A DNA stretch of 64,000 bases from Variovorax sp. 54 (lineage in GTDB: Bacteria; Pseudomonadota; Gammaproteobacteria; Burkholderiales; Burkholderiaceae_C), in NCBI RefSeq assembly GCF_002754375.1, contig NZ_PEFF01000001.1, positions 744,001-808,000 of the forward strand, read 5' to 3'. Under the pieces are notes generated by a model. That model was given only the letters and a program-made list of their open reading frames with translations. It searched no databases and was not told the origin of the DNA. The position numbers were made by a program, and so were the translations under genes. Positions 16,470 to 25,822 of the stretch are shown here, piece after piece (the first letter of the stretch is position 1; every line of letters starts with the position of its first letter).

Positions 16470-19400
16470 TCAACCGGCGAAGCCGGGTGTTCTGCCAGCC
16501 ATGGCTGTCGCAGCGTTCGCGCTGCCCAAGGACGGCAGGCTGGGCAATGCGCCAGGCAGCTTGGGAACGAGCGACGCCACCGCACCGCTCACGCTGCCCT
16601 GCGCCGCGGCAGCCGCGCCCGCCAGCCCGCCCTTCATGCCGCCGGCCACCACGCTGCCGGCCACGCCTGCTGCAGGCGCGCCCATCGGGCCGAGTGCACC
16701 GCCAACGGACTTTCCAATGGCTTGGATCGCGGCGCCAGAGGCCATCTGCCCCGCTTGTCCCAGCAATGCCCGCGCGCCGCCTTGCTGCACGGCCTGGACG
16801 GCCGCTACGGCTTGTTGCGCCGTTCCGGCCACTTGGCCGATCTGTCCCAACGCGCCCTTGGCTCCGCCGAGAACGCCCTTGGCCGACAGCAGGTTCGCAG
16901 CAGGCAAAGCGCCCGCATCGCCTGCAGGGCTCGTCGTCGACTTTTCGTCCAGCGGCTTGGGCGGCCATTCGTGCGGTGGCCCGAAGTAACTGCCCTCGTC
17001 CCAGGGATCGCGCGGGTCCGGACCGAAGGTGATCTTGGCGCCACCGATCGGCAAGCCCGACACCGTCGCGAACCCTTTGGCATCGAGGTTGCCGCTGTGG
17101 GTGCCGCCTTCCGAATCCACCACCGTGTACTCGCCCTGCTTCACGGCCTGCCGCGGCGTGCCATCGCTCTTGATGTAGTGGTTGTGCAGATCCAGCTGCC
17201 CTTTCGGCAGCTGGGTCGGCTCCGGCAGCTTGGGCGACCCTTTGCTGTTCGGCCCGACCAGGCTGTGCACGGCCGCATGCTCGCGCCAGATGCCATTCGT
17301 GCCGCTCTCGATGCCGCTCGCATTCCAGCGTGTGTAGCTGGTGCCGCCATTGACCAGCACCTCTTCCTTGGCGGTGATGGTGATGCGATTGGCCTCCATC
17401 TTGATGTCGAGCTTGGCGATGACATTGATGCAACTCTTGAGTGCAGTGATGTCGATGTCCGCCGCTGCCGCCACCAGACGAATGCCTTTCTCGAAGGCTG
17501 CGATGCGCACCGCCTCCCTGGCGCTGACCAGCAAGCTCTTGCCCGCCGCAATGCTGGTGTGCGCCCCGCTGGTGACTGCATGGTGCTCGGTGCTCACCAG
17601 ATGTATCGAGCCACCCGTGGTGGCCTCGATCCCCACAGGACTGGCCAGCACCACATGCGGCTCGTTGAGTTCGGGGAACTCGCCCTCGGTCTTGTTGCCA
17701 CTGCCCGAGCCCTTGATCGCGTCGTTCTGCGCCTTCAGGCTCTTGGCCACTTCGTCCTGGTCGCCCGCCTCGTGCGCCTTGGCCTGCTGCGCCGCTTCAC
17801 TCAAACCCTCGTGCAGGTCCCGCCCCTGAGTCAGGCGCTGCACCGTCTCGCCCATGTCGGTGATGTGGGCCTGGGCGTTGGCGCGCGCCTCGGTGCTGAT
17901 CAGGAGTCCGTCCTGGGCCCGGATCGCGCCGTGGCCGTCCGTGCGCAGCTCGAAGCCCTGGCCCCGGGCGTCCTTGCGTCCGGCGTTGTCTTCGATGCGG
18001 GTGATGTGCCCCAGGCTCAGGGAGCTGCTGTCGTGGTCGCTCTTGAGCTGCGCCTGGATCTTGCCCTCGGTGTCGTCCAGCAGCAGGTGATTGCTCTTGC
18101 CACCGGCCTCGTTGCCGCTGGCGCCCGCCAGTTCACGGCTTCTGAGCCCGGTCAGGGCCTTTTGCTCGGGCAGCTTCCACGGCGGCATGCGCTGCGCGTT
18201 GTAGACCACACCCATGACGATGGGGTGGTCGGGGTTGCCGTCCAGGCATTGCACGATGACTTCCGAGCCGACACGAGGGGTGGAGACCGCACCGGTCTCA
18301 CCGCCGGCCCATAGGCTCATCACACGCACCCAGGCCGAGCTGCGTTCGTCGCTCTGGCCTTCGCGGTCCCAATGAAATTGCACCCGGATACGCCCGTACT
18401 CGTCGGTGTGGATGCTGCCCTCGGCGGACGGCCCCACCACGGTGGCGGTCTGCGGCGCCATCACGCGCTGCTCCACGCTGTGGAAGCCGCGACCCGGCAT
18501 CCATGCAACGAAGCGGCGGCTGCACGTGAAACGGTTGCTGTATTGGGCGAGTTCGCCTGCGCTTTGCAGGTAGTTGTTGCTCGCGCTGTGCTCGACCTCC
18601 AGGATCAGGAATTCGCTCTCGGGGCCTGTGCCCTGGGTGCGCCCGAAATGATCGGTGAGGCGGAAGTAGCGCCCCGGCAGTACTTGCCGGTTGTTGCCGC
18701 GCGCATCGAAGTGCTTGCCGACGGCTTCGATCTCTTCGACGCGCCGGGTGGCCAGCGCATCGCCTTCGCGGCTGGTCTTGAAATGCCGGTGGCCGCCGTA
18801 CTCGTGCACTTCCAGTTGCGGAACTTCACCTTGCCGATTGCCGCTGGGGATGTCGGCGTGCTGGGGGCGCGGGTTCTTGAAGTCGAAGGCGCTGACGGCC
18901 GTGCGCCCGGACACGAGGGTGCGTGCAGCGCTCCACTGGTGGATGGCGTCTTCTTCCTGAGCGCCGCCTTCGCGCTGGAAGCGGATGTCGGGCGTGGACC
19001 CGTCCACGGCTTGGGCCAAGGTGGTGTCGTCGGCGAGAACAAGGGTGTGGCCTGTGGCCGTGTGTTCGTACCAATAGCTGTAGCCGGCGGCTTCCCAGCG
19101 CCGGTGCAGGTAGTTGTGGTCGCTCTCGCCTTGGGCACCTCCGCCTTGGGCGGCCATGGTGATGGGGAGGTCTTCGCTGCGGACTTGCCACTTCCATTGC
19201 GGCAGGGTGTCGTAGTCGTTGAAGATGGCCTGGGTCTGCTCTTTCAGGTTCTGGCGATGGAACAGGCGGTTGTTCGAACGCAAGCGCAGGTATCTCAACC
19301 AGGGGCCGAGGCGGGCTTCATAGAACGCAAGGTTGCCGTCGGTCTTGACGAGACGGAATGCGAAGACGATGCCGGTGAAGTGACGCAGGCTGCCATCCGC

Positions 19401-19637
19401 ACGCACGAGATCGATGCACAGCATCTTGCCTTGCAGGTCTTTGAGCGCCAGGTCGGCATTGCTCGAGAGCAGCTCGGCCGTGTATTCGAAGTCGCGCGAT
19501 ACGCCTTCGCTCGCGTCCAGCCGGTTGATGACGAGCCGCGCACCCGCAGGCTCGCCCCCCTGGGGAAACGACAGACGCAACAGCCGGTCGTGCTGGCGGT
19601 CGAGAAGCGCCCCTCTGCTTTGGATACCTTCGGCCAT
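16470..19637 (-). CDS. vgrG: VgrG type VI secretion spike protein with C-terminal TTR-like and Ala/Gly-rich extension (VgrG1)
   Basis: A 1055-residue protein: gp27-like head (HDRLLRLSFPQGGEPAGARL; SNNRLFHRQNLKEQTQAIFN), gp5-like OB fold and needle (EGSIHTDEYGRIRVQFHWDR, VRVMSLWAGGETGAVSTPRV), DUF2345 (LLLDDTEGKIQAQLKSDHDS) and then about 220 further residues. The extension has a transthyretin-like segment (GEYTVVDSEGGTHSG, TVSGLPIGGAKITFGPDPRD) and an Ala/Gly-rich tail. Such extensions dock cargo; the neighbour is Rhs. A segment of about 1.07 kb is nearly identical to vgrG2. Confidence 0.95.
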   Translation of the reverse strand: MAEGIQSRGALLDRQHDRLLRLSFPQGGEPAGARLVINRLDASEGVSRDFEYTAELLSSNADLALKDLQGKMLCIDLVRADGSLRHFTGIVFAFRLVKTDGNLAFYEARLGPWLRYLRLRSNNRLFHRQNLKEQTQAIFNDYDTLPQWKWQVRSEDLPITMAAQGGGAQGESDHNYLHRRWEAAGYSYWYEHTATGHTLVLADDTTLAQAVDGSTPDIRFQREGGAQEEDAIHQWSAARTLVSGRTAVSAFDFKNPRPQHADIPSGNRQGEVPQLEVHEYGGHRHFKTSREGDALATRRVEEIEAVGKHFDARGNNRQVLPGRYFRLTDHFGRTQGTGPESEFLILEVEHSASNNYLQSAGELAQYSNRFTCSRRFVAWMPGRGFHSVEQRVMAPQTATVVGPSAEGSIHTDEYGRIRVQFHWDREGQSDERSSAWVRVMSLWAGGETGAVSTPRVGSEVIVQCLDGNPDHPIVMGVVYNAQRMPPWKLPEQKALTGLRSRELAGASGNEAGGKSNHLLLDDTEGKIQAQLKSDHDSSSLSLGHITRIEDNAGRKDARGQGFELRTDGHGAIRAQDGLLISTEARANAQAHITDMGETVQRLTQGRDLHEGLSEAAQQAKAHEAGDQDEVAKSLKAQNDAIKGSGSGNKTEGEFPELNEPHVVLASPVGIEATTGGSIHLVSTEHHAVTSGAHTSIAAGKSLLVSAREAVRIAAFEKGIRLVAAAADIDITALKSCINVIAKLDIKMEANRITITAKEEVLVNGGTSYTRWNASGIESGTNGIWREHAAVHSLVGPNSKGSPKLPEPTQLPKGQLDLHNHYIKSDGTPRQAVKQGEYTVVDSEGGTHSGNLDAKGFATVSGLPIGGAKITFGPDPRDPWDEGSYFGPPHEWPPKPLDEKSTTSPAGDAGALPAANLLSAKGVLGGAKGALGQIGQVAGTAQQAVAAVQAVQQGGARALLGQAGQMASGAAIQAIGKSVGGALGPMGAPAAGVAGSVVAGGMKGGLAGAAAAAQGSVSGAVASLVPKLPGALPSLPSLGSANAATAMAGRTPGFAG

Positions 19638-19718
19638 TTGGCTCTACTCCCTGAAGATGCAACCATCGTCGCGATGGCCTGCTGGAAATTGATCAGACAC
19701 GGTCAGTCTTCCCGCGCC

Positions 19719-21026
19719 TCAACGTGGCAGCTTGATGCTGGAACCCTCTTTATTGAGGTTGCGCCCAAGCTTGCCGATGTCGGTGCCGCCGACCTGCCTA
19801 AACTCCTTGATCTGGGTGTTAGACAGGTTCAGCGTTTTGGAGAAAACGACTGATCTGAGCATCAAACTGTCGATGAAGCTACTGCCAAGATTCAACGTCG
19901 AGGCAATCGTCGTGTTGCTGATCTCAAGACTCCCTATGCGACCATTGCGCAGATCAACCTCCTGAAAATTGCCCCCCTCCACCAAGAGCCGCGCTGTATT
20001 CAGGTAAGTCGCATCGATGCGACTGGATTTCAGATTCTTGAGCGTCACGCTTTGGTTGACTGGAGGGCGGCTCTTGTACGCTGGCTCCTTCTCCGCCCCA
20101 CCGATCCATGGTGCTTCGGAGTCGGGCGCATTCGGCAACACGCAGTCGTTCAACAGCACGCTCGTCACACGATTGGCGGCTAGGTAGAAAACCTTCTGAC
20201 CACTGCCACTGATCTTCACATCACTCAAGTCGATGGCTTTTCCCGACGCGACGGCGAGATTCATCTTCTCAGCGTTGACTCGCTCCATCAGGATGTCGCC
20301 CTTGACCGTCGCGTCGCTCAGGTTCAAGGTGCCGATGGTGCTATCCCGGATGGTGAGGGACAGCAGCATGGCAGGTCGCATGTCGAAGTCCCCGAGCAAG
20401 CGTGAGTTCTCGATCAGCACTGCCGATCCGCCGCCGTCGTCACTGACACCGCAATCGACGCTCTCGAAATCGCAGTCGCGAATCAAGTGTTGGGTCTCGC
20501 CTGTCACGTTCGTCCACTTGGCCTTGCATTTGATGAACGCGACCTCACCGTAACTACCGAAGCTGCCCCAATGGTTGGGCTCGGGATCCTTGCCGATCTG
20601 CTCGCATTGTTCGAAGGTCACGTCCAGGCTTCCCGTGTCGCCGACCACATGGCTGGAGCCGCTGATCAGGCAGCGTACGAACCGCACTTGCTTCAACACG
20701 CCGAGATTGAAGATGCCTGCAAACTTGCACCCCTCGAAGCTCGATTTCTCAATCAGCGCCTGCTTTATTTCGTAGGCACCCGCGAAATCGCAATTGACGA
20801 ACTTGATGTTTCGCCATTCTTGGCCCTTGAATCTGACGCCGCTGAACTCGGCACCTTCCACCACAAGCTGCGCATCACCCATGTCCTTCTTGCGGAGCGC
20901 TGGGTCGCTCAGATAGTCGAAGGTTTTTCCGAAGTCCTTGATGTTCTTCTTACCGCTCATTTCGCATCCGTACAGAACAGCGCCCGCAACCACCGCACCG
21001 AGCTTGAGGAATCGCCTGCGCGTCAT
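19719..21026 (-). CDS. Beta-helix (pentapeptide-like) lipoprotein, candidate immunity protein, copy 1
   Basis: About 435 residues. The ATG at 21026 gives MTRRRFLKLGAVVAGAVLYGC: a twin-arginine-like n-region followed by a lipobox ending LYGC, so export and lipid anchoring are predicted. The rest is a series of short beta-helix rungs (VEGAEFSGVRFKGQEWRNIK, FVNCDFAGAYEIKQ, DATVKGDILMERV) like pentapeptide proteins. It is paralogous to the next gene upstream, both ending G-S-x-IKLPR. Its start overlaps the stop of the small effector-end remnant (ATGA). Best guess: outer- or inner-membrane immunity protein for the metallophosphoesterase effector. Confidence 0.8.
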   Translation of the reverse strand: MTRRRFLKLGAVVAGAVLYGCEMSGKKNIKDFGKTFDYLSDPALRKKDMGDAQLVVEGAEFSGVRFKGQEWRNIKFVNCDFAGAYEIKQALIEKSSFEGCKFAGIFNLGVLKQVRFVRCLISGSSHVVGDTGSLDVTFEQCEQIGKDPEPNHWGSFGSYGEVAFIKCKAKWTNVTGETQHLIRDCDFESVDCGVSDDGGGSAVLIENSRLLGDFDMRPAMLLSLTIRDSTIGTLNLSDATVKGDILMERVNAEKMNLAVASGKAIDLSDVKISGSGQKVFYLAANRVTSVLLNDCVLPNAPDSEAPWIGGAEKEPAYKSRPPVNQSVTLKNLKSSRIDATYLNTARLLVEGGNFQEVDLRNGRIGSLEISNTTIASTLNLGSSFIDSLMLRSVVFSKTLNLSNTQIKEFRQVGGTDIGKLGRNLNKEGSSIKLPR

Positions 21027-21169
21027 GGCGTGGTCTTTTCTGAGAAAGAAACTTTGCCTGCGATGGCAGCCTCGGTGTTGACGTCGCCGTCGGATTCGAA
21101 GATCTTGGCCAGCCATTTCCAATCCGAAACCTCCTCCTTCTCTCCGCCGAGATGACCAAGATTGGGCAT
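21023..21169 (-). pseudogene. Duplicated 3' stub of the metallophosphoesterase effector gene
   Basis: A 48-codon frame, MPNLGHLGGEKEEVSDWKWL then AKIFESDGDVNTEAAIAGK, which matches the end of the effector (MAGLGRVGGEKGEVPDWYFL). Similarity continues upstream of the ATG (ISAVRTNVRRT against IAVVSTNAGRT). It has a good ribosome-binding sequence (gtgaggagaacg) and its TGA overlaps the ATG of lipoprotein copy 1. This shows that the unit effector-3'-end plus lipoprotein was duplicated in tandem. It may be translated as a short leader coupled to the lipoprotein. Confidence 0.8.
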
Positions 21170-21227
21170 CGTTCTCCTCACATTCGTTCTCACCGCACTG
21201 ATCGGACATTCGCAGCCTTCCCGCGCC

Positions 21228-22511
21228 TCAACGTGGCAGCTTGATGTTGGAGCCTTCCAGCTTCAAACCCCGCCCTAGCCTCTTGAGGTCGGTGGTCCCA
21301 CGTTGCTTGAACTCCTTGATCTGCGCCCCGCTCATATTCACAGACCTTGTGAAACTCACATCGTCCAGCTCCAACACCTCCGCGCGAGTGTTCGTGAAAT
21401 CAGCTTCCCCAATCTCCACCTTCCTGAGTACGAGATTCTTGGTATTGAGATGCTGAGATTGCAGTTGGGGGATCTTGCTGTCGCGAATCAAAATAGATTG
21501 GCTGACACTCGACGTGCGGGTCGGTTCCTTAAGAGAGAAGCCTCCTGCGATCGTGACCCCATCGGTGCCGTTACCGCCTCGTATCGAGCCTACGCCGAAG
21601 GTCGTTCCCTCAATCGAGATCGCCCTGATCCCACCGGCGAAGGCCTCGAACACATCCATTCCGTTGCCTGCGATCTTGCTGTCTCGCACAGTGAAACTGT
21701 TGGCATTCTTGACATAGCCGAGGATCACACCGGCAGTCACTCGCTCCATCAGGATGTCGCCCTTGACCGTCGCGTTTGTCATGTCGAAGGTGCCTTCGAT
21801 GAGAGTGTCACGGATGATGAGGGATTGGAAGTCTGCGGGGACCATGCTGAACACACCACGCAACTTGCTGTCTTCGATCGACACATCAGCGAAGACTCCG
21901 CCCGACTCCTTGCTTCGGGGTGTGCACTTCGTATCTTCAAACTCGCATTGCCGAAGCGTGAGCTTTGCGTGTCCTTCAATGACAAAGTACTTTGCTGTGC
22001 AGCGAATGAATTCCGCTTCGCCATCGCTGCCGACACCTCCCCAGTGATTCCGATCGGGATTGGTGCCAACGAACCGACAAGATTCAAAAACAAGAGCCGT
22101 GCTCTTCTCGCCGGCATACCCTATGGAACCGTCCGTCCATGCGCATCGCAAGAAGTGAACACGGTTGGTCTTGCCGTATCCAAAGATGCCAGAGAACCGA
22201 CAGTCTTCGTACCGAACGTCCGTGGAGTTTCCAATCTTGATCTGATACGCACCGACGAAGTCGCAATTCCTGAACAGGATGTGACTCCAGTCAACGTACT
22301 GAAAACTTTCACCGCTGATCTCCGCACCCTCGACGGTAAGTAAGGCGTCTCCGACTTCCTTTTTGCGAAGCTCTGGGTCTTTGAGGTACTGGAAGATCTT
22401 TCCAAGCTCGCGGATGTTCTTTTTGGACGTGGCCATGTTGCAAGCGGTCAAGAGTGGGCTTGAGGAAATGATCAGCGCGGGAAGCGCAGTCAAAGCGGAG
22501 CGACGATTCAT
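21228..22511 (-). CDS. Beta-helix (pentapeptide-like) lipoprotein, candidate immunity protein, copy 2
   Basis: About 427 residues; the ATG at 22511 gives MNRRSALTALPALIISSSPL followed by LTAC, a lipoprotein signal. The remainder is beta-helix rungs (VEGAEISGESFQYVDWSHIL, FRNCDFVGAYQIKIG, NATVKGDILMERV). It follows the effector gene by 11 bases, the standard effector-immunity spacing, so this copy is probably the cognate one. Compared with copy 1 the order of motifs is the same but the sequence is well diverged, so the duplication is old. Confidence 0.82.
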   Translation of the reverse strand: MNRRSALTALPALIISSSPLLTACNMATSKKNIRELGKIFQYLKDPELRKKEVGDALLTVEGAEISGESFQYVDWSHILFRNCDFVGAYQIKIGNSTDVRYEDCRFSGIFGYGKTNRVHFLRCAWTDGSIGYAGEKSTALVFESCRFVGTNPDRNHWGGVGSDGEAEFIRCTAKYFVIEGHAKLTLRQCEFEDTKCTPRSKESGGVFADVSIEDSKLRGVFSMVPADFQSLIIRDTLIEGTFDMTNATVKGDILMERVTAGVILGYVKNANSFTVRDSKIAGNGMDVFEAFAGGIRAISIEGTTFGVGSIRGGNGTDGVTIAGGFSLKEPTRTSSVSQSILIRDSKIPQLQSQHLNTKNLVLRKVEIGEADFTNTRAEVLELDDVSFTRSVNMSGAQIKEFKQRGTTDLKRLGRGLKLEGSNIKLPR

Positions 22512-22522
22512 TGAGTAGGAGA

Positions 22523-25500
22523 TCACTTGGGTCTGATTGCCTCGAGCGGCGGTAGATATCCCACGGCGGGAAAGTGTTCGGCCAGGAAATACCAATCCGG
22601 CACCTCCCCCTTCTCTCCTCCGACACGGCCAAGACCGGCCATCGTTCTCCCTGCGTTCGTGCTCACCACAGCGATCGGAAAAACCCATGGATCGGTGCAT
22701 TGCATGTGCAGGGCCCAGTCTTCGTCTGCTTTCATCGGTTCAGGCTTTCGCAGCCCCACCTCACAAAAGGTCACCTGGATGCGCCGGAATGCCGAATCGG
22801 CCTGCTTGCCCACGACACCTGTTGCAAAGGCTCTTGAGAGTGCCGCCATTCCTTCGTTGCTGACCGTCGCGTTGCCGGGAGAGCCAAGCGTGTCCAGCTT
22901 TGTGTCTACGCGATGCCATTTGCGAACGTCGTTCTTCTCGGAATCCTTTCCGCCCTCAAACACCCACAGCGTCAAGCTCACGATGCAGTTGAGCTTTTTC
23001 ATCTGTCGACTCAGTCGAAGCGGGATCTGCGTGTTGCCCATCGCAAACTGAGGAATGTCGCCAAACTCAAGCGGCTTGTCGATGTTGCCCTTCGCCGGCA
23101 GGCCGCTCATCACATGCAGGTAGTCCAGCGCCACGCACAGCCTTGGCTTCTCGTTGTACGCCTTGCCGTCTTCGATGCGGCAGCGACGCGTGCTGACCTG
23201 GCTGATCTTGCCCGTGGCCGGCTCCAGCAAGGTGCCCGCAGGTGGCCGCCCTGTCCATGCGCTGAGTTCACCATCCAGGTTCTGATAGCCAATCGGACCA
23301 CCGCAACTGCTGACGATCAGGGCCGTCTGCGTATCGGCGGGCACGGTCCGCACCTGGTGAATCCCCGGGTCCGTGGCCGATACAACCTGGATGTAGGGCT
23401 TGGTATCCGGTCCGTCGCTTTGCCACTCGACCTGATAGACGCCGCTTCGATGGCTATGGCCTGACAAATGCCAGTCGACCTGTGCACCGCCCTTGGGTCT
23501 GCGCCGGCCCGCGCGCACGTAGTGTTCAAAGTAGTGGGCAAGCCCTCGCTCGCAGGTCCCCACATTGACGTGGTTGAAACCCGCCGGCTCATCCGGCAGG
23601 CCGGTAGCGCTGTTGTGCGGCCACAAGCGCGCCTGGACCAACCTCTTCTTCACGTTGCTGTACGGCTGCGGCTCGTCAAAGCTCACGATGGTGAAGTGGC
23701 TGGCTACCGTAAGGCTTGCTTTGCTGCCGGCAGCCTTGTACTTTTGAGCCTGGGAGAGCAACTCGAATTGCGCTGTGCTCCACGACTCTGTGGCGCGCGG
23801 CAAGATGCCCGCGCCTTGCCTGTCCACACCACCGAAGTCTTTCAGATATGGCAATTTGGTGGGATCGACCATTTCGCCCAGATTCTTGAAGTTTTCGTCG
23901 GCACCCCAACCCATCGGCGCGATGACCTGGAGGGTTCCTGCCGCACTGTCATCGTCACTCTGGGCACCATAGGCGACCACCACATCGGCCAACGGCGTGA
24001 ACAGCGCATAGAACCAGTCGAACTGACCGCTGTGAAAATTGAATCCCGTCAGAGCCTGTCCGTAGGTTGGACCATATGCCAGGCAGGCTTCGTAGATGGT
24101 CATGTTGTGGTCACGACTCATCCCTTCATTGGCTTTGCCGCGGGTCCAGTCGCTGGCCGCTTCGATCTGCTTGCGGTGCGCTGCAAGTTCGCTGCCGTCC
24201 AGGGTGCCGCGGGCCGTCTTGAGCGCCTTCGAGAGACCGTCGTTGAGGCCACCCAGCCCGTTCTCAGCAGCGCGGGCGACCTGCTCGACACCTTCTACGC
24301 CCCGACCTGCCGCTTCGCTTGGAGAAACGCCGGTGGCTGACTTGAACCAGCCGGACACCTTGTCGACGACGGTCCCCGCTCGATCACGCAAGGCACCGCC
24401 ACTGCCAGTGACCGCGGCCCTGGCAATCTCGCTGCGTTTCGCGGGGTCGGCCGCGGTTTCCAGCACGCCCAGCTTGAATGCCCAGTTGGTCATGTCTCCA
24501 GCCTCTACCCGCGCACTGATGCCGTAGGGCACCTGGTACGCCTCATGGTTGCCGCTGGTCATGAAGACGGGCAGGCTGTGCTTGCGGTACATCTCACGCA
24601 CCAGGCTGAACACGAGCATGTCGTCCAGCCCGCGCGGGTACAGCCTCTTGCCGTTGGCCGGGTCATCGATGTTCGCCAGCAGGTTGAAGCTCTTCCATTG
24701 CTCGCCGATGGCCTTGTTGCCCGTCGCTTTTCCTGCGGCAACCTGTGCCGGGTTGAGGTTGCGGTTGAAATCGATCAGGTCGCCGGTGAGCAGCACCGCG
24801 TCGGCCTTCTCGACTTTGTCGCCACCCAAAGCCATCTTCTCGAACAAGGCGCGCAGCGCATCGAAGCTGTTGCACACCTTGGTGCCGACAGGCGCATTCC
24901 ATTTCGCGCCGGTCACATCGCCTTCCAGCACCTGGGCCATGCTCTTGCCCATCGCGGTATGGCGAACATTCACGTGCACGTCGGACAGGTGGCCCAGCTT
25001 CAATGGACGTGCGGGCATGTACTTCACGGGGTGCCAGCTCTGCAGGCGTTCGCCCGAGCCGGTTTTTTGCGGCGGCAACTGGTTGGCCGTGGTGCGGGCG
25101 CCCTTGGACAGGTCGAACTCCTGGATGTTCGCGAAGTGGAAAGGGTCCTTGGTGGATTGCTCCCGCAGGAACTTGGCAATCATCAGGTCCTGCGGCTCGG
25201 CGTGCGTGGCGTTGGGCAGAAGCTGCTTGCCGGCGTCGTTGAGTTTGACCATCCAGGCAAAGCTCATGAAGCTGCCCGAATTAATGCCCTGGAACGGCGC
25301 GGCCTTCAGGTCGATCTCTATCTCGTAGATGTCGCCGCCTTGCAGATCCTTGTAGACCTGTGCCGCCATCGGTGCGATGGTGGCAAAAGGCCGCCGATGG
25401 CGATCCTTGATGAGCACCCCCGCTCCGAAGCGGCCGACGCGCCAAGCCTTGATGTGCTGCGGGGCCGTTGCGCAAGTGTTGCCATCGCCGAACAGCGTAC

Positions 25501-25819
25501 CGGTGGTCGTGTCGGTCTGGGTGCCTTTCTCCTTGATGGAGTAAAGCCGCAGATGACGGTCGACAAAGACATGCAGGTTGGGCGCAGGCGCGGGGATGAG
25601 ACCTCCTGCACCCGAGGCCGCCTTCAAGCTCGACTCGCCGACGATGAAGATGCTGCACTTGGTCTGCCCTTCCTTGAGCAGCAGCGGCGTTCCCAGGCTC
25701 GGATAAAGGATGAGTGCCGATTTATCGACCGGGTCGCTGCAATCGCAAACGCCTGGAATGCGGTTCTTGGCGGATTGCGCGTTGGCAGCGCTGCTGCCGA
25801 GGTTGGGAACGGTGGCCAT
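22523..25819 (-). CDS. Calcineurin-like metallophosphoesterase, putative T6SS effector
   Basis: A 1098-residue protein with all five metallophosphoesterase motifs: LGHLSDVHVN (D280, H282), LLTGDLID (G346-D347), TSGNHEAY (N424, H425), VASHFTI (H708) and LSGHSHRSGVY (H788, H790). A beta-rich N-terminal region of about 270 residues comes first, an insertion rich in Ala/Gly (residues about 460-560) splits the catalytic domain, and a C-terminal domain of about 300 residues follows. It lacks a signal peptide and lies directly after vgrG2 and the DUF4123 adaptor (3-base gap), the classic place for a VgrG-delivered effector. Substrate unknown; phospholipid or nucleotide phosphoesters are possibilities. 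Confidence 0.85.
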   Translation of the reverse strand: MATVPNLGSSAANAQSAKNRIPGVCDCSDPVDKSALILYPSLGTPLLLKEGQTKCSIFIVGESSLKAASGAGGLIPAPAPNLHVFVDRHLRLYSIKEKGTQTDTTTGTLFGDGNTCATAPQHIKAWRVGRFGAGVLIKDRHRRPFATIAPMAAQVYKDLQGGDIYEIEIDLKAAPFQGINSGSFMSFAWMVKLNDAGKQLLPNATHAEPQDLMIAKFLREQSTKDPFHFANIQEFDLSKGARTTANQLPPQKTGSGERLQSWHPVKYMPARPLKLGHLSDVHVNVRHTAMGKSMAQVLEGDVTGAKWNAPVGTKVCNSFDALRALFEKMALGGDKVEKADAVLLTGDLIDFNRNLNPAQVAAGKATGNKAIGEQWKSFNLLANIDDPANGKRLYPRGLDDMLVFSLVREMYRKHSLPVFMTSGNHEAYQVPYGISARVEAGDMTNWAFKLGVLETAADPAKRSEIARAAVTGSGGALRDRAGTVVDKVSGWFKSATGVSPSEAAGRGVEGVEQVARAAENGLGGLNDGLSKALKTARGTLDGSELAAHRKQIEAASDWTRGKANEGMSRDHNMTIYEACLAYGPTYGQALTGFNFHSGQFDWFYALFTPLADVVVAYGAQSDDDSAAGTLQVIAPMGWGADENFKNLGEMVDPTKLPYLKDFGGVDRQGAGILPRATESWSTAQFELLSQAQKYKAAGSKASLTVASHFTIVSFDEPQPYSNVKKRLVQARLWPHNSATGLPDEPAGFNHVNVGTCERGLAHYFEHYVRAGRRRPKGGAQVDWHLSGHSHRSGVYQVEWQSDGPDTKPYIQVVSATDPGIHQVRTVPADTQTALIVSSCGGPIGYQNLDGELSAWTGRPPAGTLLEPATGKISQVSTRRCRIEDGKAYNEKPRLCVALDYLHVMSGLPAKGNIDKPLEFGDIPQFAMGNTQIPLRLSRQMKKLNCIVSLTLWVFEGGKDSEKNDVRKWHRVDTKLDTLGSPGNATVSNEGMAALSRAFATGVVGKQADSAFRRIQVTFCEVGLRKPEPMKADEDWALHMQCTDPWVFPIAVVSTNAGRTMAGLGRVGGEKGEVPDWYFLAEHFPAVGYLPPLEAIRPK

Positions 25820-25822
25820 GAT

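Noticed and set aside
12105..18314. A very long plus-strand open frame opposite the Rhs and VgrG genes.
   Set aside because: It is the antisense shadow of two real high-GC minus-strand genes, crosses their boundary, has low-complexity His/Arg/Ala/Val composition and no domain motif.
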